A stretch of DNA of 64,000 nt, from positions 14,774,098 to 14,838,097 of the forward strand of contig CM065297.1 of NCBI GenBank assembly GCA_032871835.1, in the 5' to 3' direction. Within the stretch, counting starts at the first letter, position 1. Each line of letters begins with the position of its first letter. The notes under the pieces are model-generated. The model was given only the letters and a program-made list of their open reading frames with translations, did no database searches and was not told the DNA's origin. The stretch comes from Dipteronia dyeriana. Taxonomy: Eukaryota; Streptophyta; Magnoliopsida; Sapindales; Sapindaceae. The translations under genes were made by a program, and so were the position numbers. Shown piece by piece: positions 21,147-30,806 of this stretch.

Positions 21147-23688
21147 ATGTAGAAAACCAACCGTGACACTGTAGACTTCATCATCGATGGTGAGGAGGTC
21201 ACCAGCCTTGTTCAAAGGAAACGTACGTGAAAGAATATTGACAACGATGACTCTCCTCCAAACCCGCAACGTCACTGGTCGAATAGGAACGTTGCCATTG
21301 GAGCTGGGTTTTCTAACAAGCCCGATAGCCCTCTAAACCTGGTAAACGAAGACTCTGATAGAGAGCCCTAGAAGGCTATGGCTAGAAAGGATCAAACTGC
21401 AGTTGCAGTTTCCCTTCCAAAAGGATTTCTTCCCTTCGACTTCAGGGTCATCCTTAATTCTACCACTGACCCGAGGTCGATTAACCGCATGAAAGCCAAG
21501 TATGGCATCCTTGATAGCGTTTCCATCTCCTTTCCGCCCAAGAATTATAACTTTTTCAATCCTCCCAAGGGCATGCTTCCAATTCATGTGGTAGCCCTCG
21601 AGAATGGGGTCAGGCTTCCCCTTCACTCCACCATCCGACGAGCTCTTAACGCTCTTCAACTAGCCCCCATCCAGTTGACGCCTGGCTTCTAGAGTCATTT
21701 GATCAGCTTTCTCATGTTGTGGAGGGAACAATACGAGCTGAGCAAGGTTACTAGGGAGCCTGGAGCAGAGGAGTTGGCTTACCTCTTCCAGGTTGGAAGC
21801 CTATCTGGTAGCCTTCGAGGTCATCATTCCCGATGCTTCATAGAAAGACCTTGATTGGAAGGAGGTATGGATCTTGGCAGGGGATGACTAGAGAAGCTCG
21901 ATCTTTATTGGTGGGCATGAGTTCGAGGTCCCCACGACTATAGTGACAAACCAACGTGGGCTCGGGATTTCATTATGGGCTAAATCTGAAACCATCTTGA
22001 AGGCCATCCTTGCCAAGAACTATTTGAACTTGAAGTTTCCTACCACTGATCACTTTGACTCTCGCAGGGTGAATTGATGCCTGTAAATTTCTATTGCTAC
22101 TCTTCATAAGTGAAGTAGCGCTGAGCTATCATACTCTGTTGCAGCGGCTAGTTTGGTTCTAACTTCTTCTTCAAAAAAAAAAAAGTTTTTGTAGTTGCCC
22201 CAGCTTCTCGCGAAGCCCAGCAAGCTCACATCCCTCTTCCTCATGCCAGATTGCGTCGAGAATCATCTTTGGCTATCTAAGAGAAAGGGGGGCCTACTAT
22301 TCCAGTTGGGTTTTGCATAATCTCACTATGTCCCCTTCTTAGCATAGGTCCAAGTTGGGGCACCTAGCATCGCGGGCTACCAAGGCACTGGATAAGGGGA
22401 CTTTTGTTTCTCATGCTGCTGAAGTATCTATTTCAGTTCCTTCTTTGGCAATTCCCACCACTCATATTGTTCCTGTTGCCAGCCTCCCCAATGTTTCTAC
22501 TTTTCCATTCTCATCCTCAGTTCTTCCTACTTCGAAGAACCTTGAGGCCGGCGTTATAGAGGTCCATCATGCCCTTCCAACATCATTCGAGCTCGAGGGA
22601 GTAAGATAAGGTTTTGGAGAAATTCATCGCGTCTTGCCCAAGAGGTGGGCTCTTCAGGATGGCTTTAATGACTGTCGATATTTTTCTTACCAAGGGGTTC
22701 GCACTCTTGGCTGAGGTAGTCACCTTCTTCTACATTTTACCTACGACTACTAACTTGATCATTTTTCGATTTGCACTCTTCAATCTACCGGCATTCAAAT
22801 TCAATGTGGCAATGGGCCATCAAGTTGCCTTTCTTCATGACCGTGTTGTGAAAGATGAGGCTGAATACTAGAGGGCTACAGGGCTACTTGGCCAGGATCG
22901 ATCTCTAGTGCAGGAAATTACCACCAACAGGAAAAAGATGGAAAAAGAGCTTTTTGATCGTCACTGCGATAATGAGAGACTGAAGCGGTCCCTCGACCAA
23001 AAGGCCCTCTGACCTGAACGTTAAGCTAAACAGCAGGATTCCTGGAAAGCAGGTTAAGATGCGAGACATTGAGAACTTGACCCGGCATGCTCCGATGGCC
23101 AAGCTGCAAGTTGAGGTGGATGCCGTCTTCAAGGTTGTAGAAGCTCTCCCTCTTCCCTTCAACATATCCATCATCGTCGATTGGGATAGAGAAGAGATAA
23201 TGACCAAAGTTACAGATATGTCTCACCCTGATAATGATGGAATGGACTCTTCAAGTGTGGCTAAATTCGAGAAGTGGCAAGTTATGTCAGATCTTCATCC
23301 TCTTCTTCCAACCCTACCGGTCTCCAGCCCTAGGGAATCATCAAGCAGGGTTCAACTCGAGCAAACTGAGGGTATTTAACTTGAAGCCCGGGAGGATGCC
23401 AGTGACTGTATCACAGTACCCTCTAGAGAAGAGTTAGAGGTCAATAAGAGTAGAACGGAGGCGGGGGCTACCACTTTAGAGGTGACCATTCCCCTTGAGG
23501 CTATGGTCGTAGTTAATGAGGTCTTGGAAAAGAACCAAGTAGAGCTACAGGAAGATGGAGAGCCTCAGGAAGAAGGAACAACAAAGATGACCAACCAGGG
23601 TAAGCAACCACTAGAAGGGGGTGCAGAGGGCGAGGATCTTCATGGAGGAGGAGCAGCGGGAGGGGACCAGAAGAGTGCTAGAGCTTGA
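21147..23688 (+). pseudogene. Antisense extra ORF of the Tat element, transposase_28-like (broken)
   Basis: The ORF starts at ATG 21147, but the second codon is TAG here. The N-terminal acidic part follows. The block at 21378-21692 has SLPKGFLPFDFRVILNST, PPKGMLPIHVVALENGVRLP and LHSTIRRALNALQL...LTP, the pattern of the plant PF04195 domain. Next are FLMLW...ELSKVTRE, IFIGGHEFEV and ILKAILAKNYLNLKF (to about 22060), a Ser/Pro-rich linker (22330-22600), FIASCPRGGLF (22620), a coiled-coil part with MRDIENLTRHAPMAKLQVEV (23059) and an acidic Gly-rich tail ending QKSARA (23688). It runs opposite to the element's pol and has a conserved upstream TATA-like box. Stops and frameshifts break it. The tail is duplicated at 38022-38299. 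The domain call is by pattern only. Confidence 0.7.
22716..22790 (+). other. Candidate intron in the antisense ORF, acceptor mutated
   Basis: CTGAG|GTAGTC at 22716 aligns with the donor in copy A at 7396. A CTAACTTGATC branch-like sequence lies inside. The expected acceptor AG reads CG at 22789-22790 (CTACCG|GCATTC). Reading through this copy stays open, which may be by chance. Confidence 0.4.
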
Positions 23689-24340
23689 TGCAATTTGTTC
23701 ATGACTTATTTTGATTGCCCGGAATAAGGGGTGGGCTCTCTGCTTTACTCATGACAAGTTTAGTCAATCTTTTATTTATTTTTTCTTTTTTTGTAGCTCG
23801 AAACCAGGGGTTGGGCTCTCTGTTTGATGACTAATACCTTACAAGGGGATAGGCTCCCTTATTATTAATGCAAACTGGCCAGGATTTCTTCCCTGTTTAC
23901 TTTGGTTGACTTTGATCATGAACTCTGACTTGGCTAATAACTCCTTATTTCAATCCCGACCACTATCTTGATGCGAACTCTGAAGTAATCCTGACTTAAT
24001 CAAATTCGGTAATAGGAGAACTTCCATTTCATTAAGCGTAGGACTACTAGCTGGGTAGATGCCTAGCTCCAATTTTTGTCACTTAGCAGGAATTCCTACC
24101 TTTGGGGAAGAGTCCCCTTGTATTGTACCCTGCATATTTGATGATCCCTCGTTCAAATTTTAAATTGGCGATATCGGAAATCATAAGTATAGATAAAACT
24201 AATGAGTAGTTGCAATCAGGTGCTTGATATTTTGGCGAAAGGTGTGTTATAATAACCTAGATACCTTTTTTCTCGGCCTTCTGGAAGATATCTTATCATG
24301 GTGACCTTCCTCCCGTAGACAAAATTGTTATTGATGCTCG
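23689..24340 (-). other. 3' untranslated segment of the Tat element
   Basis: No ORF is supported. The segment lies between the antisense ORF and the tandem repeats. It recurs nearly unchanged at 38300-38955 and, reversed and more diverged, at 5856-6393. Confidence 0.7.
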
Positions 24341-24514
24341 GATCCATTCCTGGGGTGGTAACCCGATTGAAGCATCAAGAGGGCTATATGGCTATATCCT
24401 GGTCTTGAGGTCTGGATGGCAACGATGATCTTACACTTAGACCCTTTTTTGGGGTGGTACTCGTCCAAGGCATCAGGAGGGTTATCTAGCTATATCCTAA
24501 TCTCGAGATCTGGA
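24341..24514 (-). repeat. Left part of Tat tandem repeats, interrupted by E1
   Basis: About two units of the ~99-bp repeat seen at 4634-5855, in reverse orientation. The array breaks inside a unit at CTGGA (24510-24514), the left target duplication of element E1, and resumes at 33260. Confidence 0.85.
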
Positions 24515-25472
24515 TGAAATTAGTTTTATCTTTATAGTGTGAATATACCTAGAGGGAGGTGAATAGGTATATGCTCCAATTTTTATCTTCTTTAAAAACA
24601 ATGCAATTTAAACAATGCAATTTAAACAATGCAATTTAAACAATACTTAATGAAAATTGCAAACAATGACACACAATATTTACGTGGTAAAACCTTAAAA
24701 GAGGAAACATCCACGGGTTGATACTACAACCACCGGCAAAATCAAATCCACTATTTCAAATAGAGTTACACACTCAAGCAATCACACATGCTCTACAAGC
24801 TCTCACTCTCACTCTATCTTAAACCTAGTGATCTACTAAGCCGACTTCCTATCCAAGACCCCCTGTCTCTAGTAAGATTCCTTGCTCACCTATCCGGATC
24901 CTCCCGACCCTAGGCAAGACTTCTTGCTCGACTATCCAAGGCCTCACGCCTCCAGCCAAGACTTCCTTGCCTGACAATCCGAGACTTCACACCTCTTGCC
25001 AATACTTTCTTGCTCAACAATCCGAGGTCTCACACCTTTTGTCAAGACTTCCACTTGCTTAGCTATCCAAGTCCTCCCGAATCTAACTAAGAGTTACAAT
25101 TGCTCAAATCAATGAACCACTCTAAGATATGAGACTTTCTACCTCTTCGCAAGGCATCTAAGTGATCATGAATGCAAAATGAAAACAAGCACTCAACATA
25201 GAAAATGATGATCTACAAATTCTATGGACATGCAATTAGATAGCCAGATTATTCTTTCAAAGATCAATCACAAATGCATCTAGACAACCTAAGCATATTA
25301 TCAACTAAGAACATAGATATGAAGATATAGACATCAATTGAAACAAAACCTAGTTCTTAGAAAAAGAAATTAGATCTAGAAACAATCAATCAAGCTTAAG
25401 AACAAAGGATTTCTAGAAACAATTTCATGTTTATCAAGTTTAGCATAAATCATTCAATATATCACAAATCTA
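24515..25472 (-). repeat. Truncated 3' LTR of E1
   Basis: It matches 39126-40050 of the intact E2 3' LTR, then jumps at about 25472 directly to sequence equal to E2 41736. About 1.7 kb are missing, including the LTR start and polypurine tract. A 14-bp unit ATGCAATTTAAACA is present three times at 24601-24640, against once in the other LTRs. It contains the ~43-bp degenerate repeats at 24841-25095. Confidence 0.85.
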
Positions 25473-26504
25473 ATGAAAATACCTACAAGGGTATAAGGGA
25501 TGCATAATAAAACCATGAGATAGTGAGCAAACAAATTGTATAGAGAACTAAGTTTAACAAACTAAGCCCCCCCTTAACATATGCACCACATATTATTAAG
25601 CAAGTAAACTTGTTCACAAGGGAATCACACAATCACACATTTGAAGCAATAAAAGATAGAAAACCATTATTTTTCAAAATTAACAAGAGAATCATAGACT
25701 TTCATTATTCTCTCAAAAATAATCTCTCATTGCTAATTAATCAAACACATTAAGCAAAAAAAAAATGTGTGTGTAAAAATGTTTCTAGCATATATAAAAG
25801 GAGTTATTGTGATATCAACATGCAAACTACTTCAACACCTATCCATCTAAAGCTTTTCCAATCAAGGTCAAACCGATTATCATCCAGATTTTTGCTTTAA
25901 AGAGAATAGATTTCAACATATGAGTGTGTGTGTGCATGTGACTCGTCATTCCATTTCAGTTTTTCAACCGAAGCAATAACAATTTTCAACTATACTCCAT
26001 TTTAAGCCTTCCTCCATTTCTTTTTAGGCTTTGTATCAAAGATTTTTTTTAAAAGATTCTTTTTTAACACTTCTTTGATTTTTCTAACATAAACATATAC
26101 TCTTCATGACGGCTTTCACTCATCACAATGGTGTAGCCCTTTCCTACATTGGGCGACTTCACAACCAAGGTGTGTAGCCCTTTCCATGAAGGTGCTCGTT
26201 GAGTTCTATGTAGATGCCGAAGCAAAATGAATACTAACCATAGGTCATCTATCATGTATTAGAGAATGAACTTCAAGATGCATCCAAAATCTACATGCTT
26301 TCAAACTTAATTACTCAAACTTAAACATATAAGAGAAGCATTTGTGCACTTTTAAAAATAAGATTTACAAAGACTTAAGTGCATGATCTAGAAGCAATAA
26401 AAGTTATTTTATCAAGATCATTACTTCTCACATGAGTAGCTCTCAAAGAAATAGATATATAATATAGTTTTGCTTATCAAGCCACTCATAATCACACACA
26501 ATCA
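25473..26504 (-). other. 3' untranslated region of E1
   Basis: No ORF is supported. The segment matches 41736-42756 of E2. Part of it (about 25482-26090) recurs inside the E1 5' LTR at 32393-33000. Confidence 0.75.
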
Positions 26505-28135
26505 TTAATAAACACAAATCATGCCAATGGATCTTCTAAGAGATACAAATCTCTCTTTGTCCAAGGGCTTTGTGAACAAATCCGCAAGTTGATTCTTAGT
26601 AGGCATATGTTCAAGAGTTACTATTGAATGTTCAACAAGTTCTCTAATGAAATGATGCCTAATGTCTATATGCTTTGTGCATGAGTGTTGAACCAGATTT
26701 TTAGAGATGTTAATGGCACTCATATTATCACAATAGAGAGTCATTTTACCTTGATCAATCTCATAATCCTTGAGAATTTGTTTTATCCATAGAAGTTGTG
26801 TGCAAGCACTTTTCACCGCAATGTACTCGGCATCGGATGATGAAAGAGAGATAGAATTTTGTTTCTTGCTTAGCCAAGCAATCAAATTATTCCCTAAGTA
26901 AAAGCAACAGCCAGATGTGCTTTTACGATCATCAATGTTTCCTGCCCAATTCGCATCACAATAGCCAACAAGAATATCATTAGTATCAAAGGAATAGAAT
27001 AAACCAAGAATATATGTTCCTTTTATATACCTAATGATTCTTTTAACGGCTTTCAAGTGAGATTCTTTTAGATTAGCTTGAAACCTAGCACACAAACCTA
27101 CACTAAAACAAATATCTGGTCTACTAGCAGTTAGGTAGATAAGGCTACCTATCATGCTTCTTATAGAGACTTTGATCAACATTTGTTCCTTTTTCATCTT
27201 TGTCAAGTTTTAAAGTTGTACTCATAGCTGTTTCAAATTCTTTTCCACTTTTAAGGCCAAATTTCTTAACAAGATTTCTAGCATATTTAGATTGAGACAA
27301 CATGATACCATTGCTAGATTGTTTCACTTGCATGCCTAGAAAGTAATTGTGTTGACCTACCATACTCATTTCAAATTCTCTTGACATAGCATTCACAAAA
27401 TCATCAACCTTGGTTTTAAATGTAGACCCAAACACTATATCATCAACATATATTTGTGCAATAAAAATGTAATTGTTATAATGCTTGACAAATAATGTTT
27501 TATCAATACCACCTCTTCTATATTGGTTGTCAATAAGATATTGAGTCAACCTATCATACCAAGCTCTAGGGGCTTGCTTAAGGCCATAAAGAGCCTTTTT
27601 CAACTTAAACACATGATTAGGAGAGTATGGGTCCTACAAAACCCTTAGGTTGTTCAACATACACTTCTTCTTGAAGGTATCCATTGAGAAAAGAACTTTT
27701 GACATCCATTTGAAACAATTTGAATTTCTTAAGACATGCAATGGACAACAAAAGCCTAATGGACTCAAGACGTGCAACGGGTGCAAAAGTCTCATCAAAG
27801 TCTACACCCTCAACTTGAGTGTATCCTTGAGCCATTAGTCTTGCCTTATTTCTCACAATCTTGCCACATTCATCGATCTTATTCCTAAACACCCATTTTG
27901 TACCAATCACTTTGAAGTCTTTTGGTCTAGGAACTAAGGACCATACTTCATTCCTCTCAAATTGATTTAGTTCTTCTTGCATGGCATTAACCCAATATTC
28001 ATCAATAATTGCATCATTAATATTTTTGGGCTCAATTTGAGAAGTGTAGCAAGCATATGAAATTTGGTTAGCTAGTTGCCTTCTAGTTCTAACCCCTTCA
28101 TTCAAATCACCTATGATGTCTTGTTGGTAATGCAT
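26505..28135 (-). pseudogene. pol: Reverse transcriptase and RNase H of E1
   Basis: The RT N-terminus (28135-27617) holds [36 protein letters not shown] and [20 protein letters not shown]. After a one-base insertion near 27630, the frame 27612-27145 carries ALYGLKQAPRAWYDRL and the catalytic YVDD (27439-27450). RNase H (27206-26505, 233 codons) has the copia connection SRPDICFSVG, then YCDANWAGNIDDRKSTSG, SLSSSDAEY, LYCDNMSAI and KHIDIRHHFIRE, and ends LADLFTKPLDKERF. The catalytic acids of both enzymes are present. The two halves overlap in different frames near 27145-27206. The enzymes would make and trim element cDNA. The frameshifts make this copy defective, though it is among the best preserved here. 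Confidence 0.92.
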
Positions 28136-28194
28136 GTTCCTAAGTTTAGAATTAGAATTTTCAACATCTTGTTAGTCATCATTTAAACCATTTT

Positions 28195-30021
28195 CTAACT
28201 CTTGACTTTCTTTTCTAGCAACACTACCATTACATCAATATGACTACACTCACTTTCATCACAACTAGTCACATCAATAGGTGTTTTAGTGTCATTCAAC
28301 AAATGTTCTTTAGGTTCATTGACACCATGGTTATCACACAAATCAAGCATACTAAGATCATCTATTTTCACATTAATAGACTCCATAATAGTTTTAGTTT
28401 TCAAATTGAACACTCTATATGCACGACTATTATTAGCATACCTAAGAAAGAGACCAATATCACTTTTAGCATCAAACTTTCCTAAGTGATCTCTATCATT
28501 CAAAATAAATCACTTACTCCAAAAAGTGTGGAAGTAACTCACTTTGGGCTTCTTGCCCTTCCAAAGTTAATAGGAGGTTTGTTTTGTGCTGGGCCTTCTA
28601 AAAACTCTATTAATGACATAATATTCAGTATTGACCGTTTTGGCCGAAAGATTTCGAGGGACTTTCTTTCTATTGAGCATGACCCTAGCCATCTCTTGCA
28701 AGACAAGATTCTTCCCCTCAACAATACCATTTTGTTGAGGAGTTCTAGGAGCCGAGAACTCATGTGAAATCCTATAATCATCACAAAACTCACTAAATCT
28801 AGCATTTTCAAATTCATTCCCATGATCACTCCTAATGCGACATATTTTCTTGATTCCAAGACCTTTTACATTTTGAACTTGATTACAAAACTTCTTAAAG
28901 TAACCAAAAGGTTCGGTCTTGTCTCTAAGAAAATATACCCAAGCAAACCGAGAAAAGTCATCAACACATACAAAAATGTATTTCTTGCCATTTATGCTTT
29001 CGGTTTGAATTGTCCCTATTAGGTCCATATGCACAAGTTCTAAGGGCTTCTTGGTAGCAAAATTAGTGTTCTTTTTATGCGACACTTTTGTTTGTTTACC
29101 TAATTGACAAGGTTCACAAACACCATCAAGCTTCTCAAGCTTCTTTAAATCTTTATAATTCATGTGGCCCAATATTTCATGCCATAATTCAAGCTTGTTG
29201 CACTCATGTGCCATATTACATGTTAGTGGATCAACTTTTAAACAGTAGCAATTATCTGAAGATCTTTTGACATTCAAAACAATTTTTCCCTTTTTATCAA
29301 TTATTGTGCACACATCCTTGTTAAAGCTAACCTCTTCAAAAATTTCACACAAGTGAGTGATGCTTATTAGATTAGCTTGTAGAATATCTATATACAAGGT
29401 GTCACGAAGTTTAGGCAATCCGGGGATACAAATTGTTCCCTTTCCTAGAACTTGCTTTTTTGTGCCATCACCAAATGTAACCCATCCACTATCATTCATA
29501 ACAAGATTCTTAAAGAATTCCTTTTTACCGGTCATATTCTTAGAGCAACCGCTATCTAGGTACCTACAATAGGATGAATTAGCTCTTAAAGCATAGTGTG
29601 CAACCAAACGTTGTGTTGTGTTTTTCTTAACCCAAACTTTCTTGACAAGTTTCTCATTCCTACTTTTATTAACATGCTTTGACTTGTTTTTAGGCATATT
29701 GACTCCATTAGTCACATTTTCAAACAAATCAAACAAAGCATTATCAACTTTCTTATGCATAGTAGAACGAGGCACAACACAAGATTTAACAAACAAATCA
29801 TCAACATATTTATTCTCAACATGCTTTTCCAAGGTCTTCTTAGGTCTAATTCTAGATCCATACATGGATGATTGCCTAGGACCATTTAAAGACATATCAT
29901 GCAAATCATTGGCAATTCTACATTTACGAATGTATTCATAACATCTTATGTGTCCTACCATGTTGCAATAATGACAAATAGGTATGAATTTGAAAAGTTT
30001 ACCATTTTCTTGAGCATTCAA
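28195..30021 (-). pseudogene. pol: Gag C-terminus, protease and integrase of E1
   Basis: The 484-codon frame 30021-28567 starts in gag with CHYCNMVGHIRCYEYIRKC, a zinc-knuckle-like element with altered spacing. The protease active site is YLDSGCSKNMTG (about 29550), an intact Asp-Ser-Gly. Then come the integrase zinc segment (LWHEILGHMN...CEPCQLGK) and the core with Asp in VHMDLIG, Asp in RSDHGNEF and Glu in GIVEGKN. The zinc segment has lost about 14 codons in frame relative to E2. Downstream, 28503-28195 continues the integrase C-terminus (DAKSDIGLFLRYANNSRAYRVFN) in another frame. Lengths and motifs fit SIRE-type polyproteins. The protein is defective through the deletion and frameshift. 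Confidence 0.9.
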
Positions 30022-30063
30022 CTCATTTTGTATCTCACACTTTTACCTCTTTGGCGTCCAACA

Positions 30064-30756
30064 CTAGATGTCTTGCCTTTTACATTTGATGATGATGTAG
30101 CTTGTTTTTGGCATTGTTGAGTCTTTTCCTTGACTTTCATTGTTGATGTTAGGGCACCTCCGGTTTGCATTCATGGTTTTACCGTTAGAGAGCATACCTA
30201 CATTTATATTGCTACAAGCTTTGACAAAAGTAGATTTGTTAGATGAAGGAGTTGATTTTTCATTAACATATCCTAAACCTCTTTTGTCATTTGAAGGCTT
30301 TCCAATCTTAATGAGAGCTTTCACTTTGTTAGTGCTAGATAACATCTTGTTAATCATCTCTTTAGCCTCATTAAATTTGTCATTAAGCACTCTCTCTTGA
30401 TTCTTATGCTCTTTTAGTTTTGCTCTAAGCACATTTTCAATTCTCATAACACGATCAAGAGATTCATCTCTTTGCTCAATGTCATGCTTCAAAATACTTA
30501 ATCTATCATTGCTTTCAATCAAGTTTTTCTCAAGATTAAGAGTTTTGTCATTTAGATTAATAACACATTTTGAGCTACAATCATGATTTTCTAACTTCTT
30601 AGTTAGAGACTTATTGATCTTAGAGAAACTTTCATTTTCTTGAATAAGATCTTTGATCTTTTGATCATCTAAGTCAACAAACTCACCTTCAACAAAAGAA
30701 GCCACAAAAGAATACATTTCTTTAATCATGATGAAACAAATGAAGATAACAAACAC
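30064..30756 (-). pseudogene. gag: Coiled-coil gag remnant of E1, capsid part missing
   Basis: This 230-codon frame begins only about 37 bp after the primer site. Residues 25-140 are a heptad-rich coiled coil (ENESFSKINKSLTKKLENH, LNLEKNLIESNDRL), followed by a Ser/Asn/Lys-rich segment (KIGKPSNDKRGLGYVNEKS). In SIRE-type elements such a coiled coil lies in the C-terminal half of gag, after the UBN2 capsid domain and first zinc knuckle. Both are absent here and in E2. It joins the next frame (30021) through a small indel. It probably cannot build a particle alone; that is inference. Confidence 0.75.
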
Positions 30757-30792
30757 TACAACGAAGATCTATCTAAGTGCGTCTAGACACCG

Positions 30793-30804
30793 GCTCTGAT
30801 ACCA
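30793..30804 (-). promoter_or_regulatory. Primer-binding site of E1 (initiator Met-tRNA)
   Basis: The minus strand reads TGGTATCAGAGC, complementary to the 3' end of plant initiator Met-tRNA. It stands two bases inside the 5' LTR, the normal place for minus-strand cDNA priming. Confidence 0.92.
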
Positions 30805-30806
30805 AT

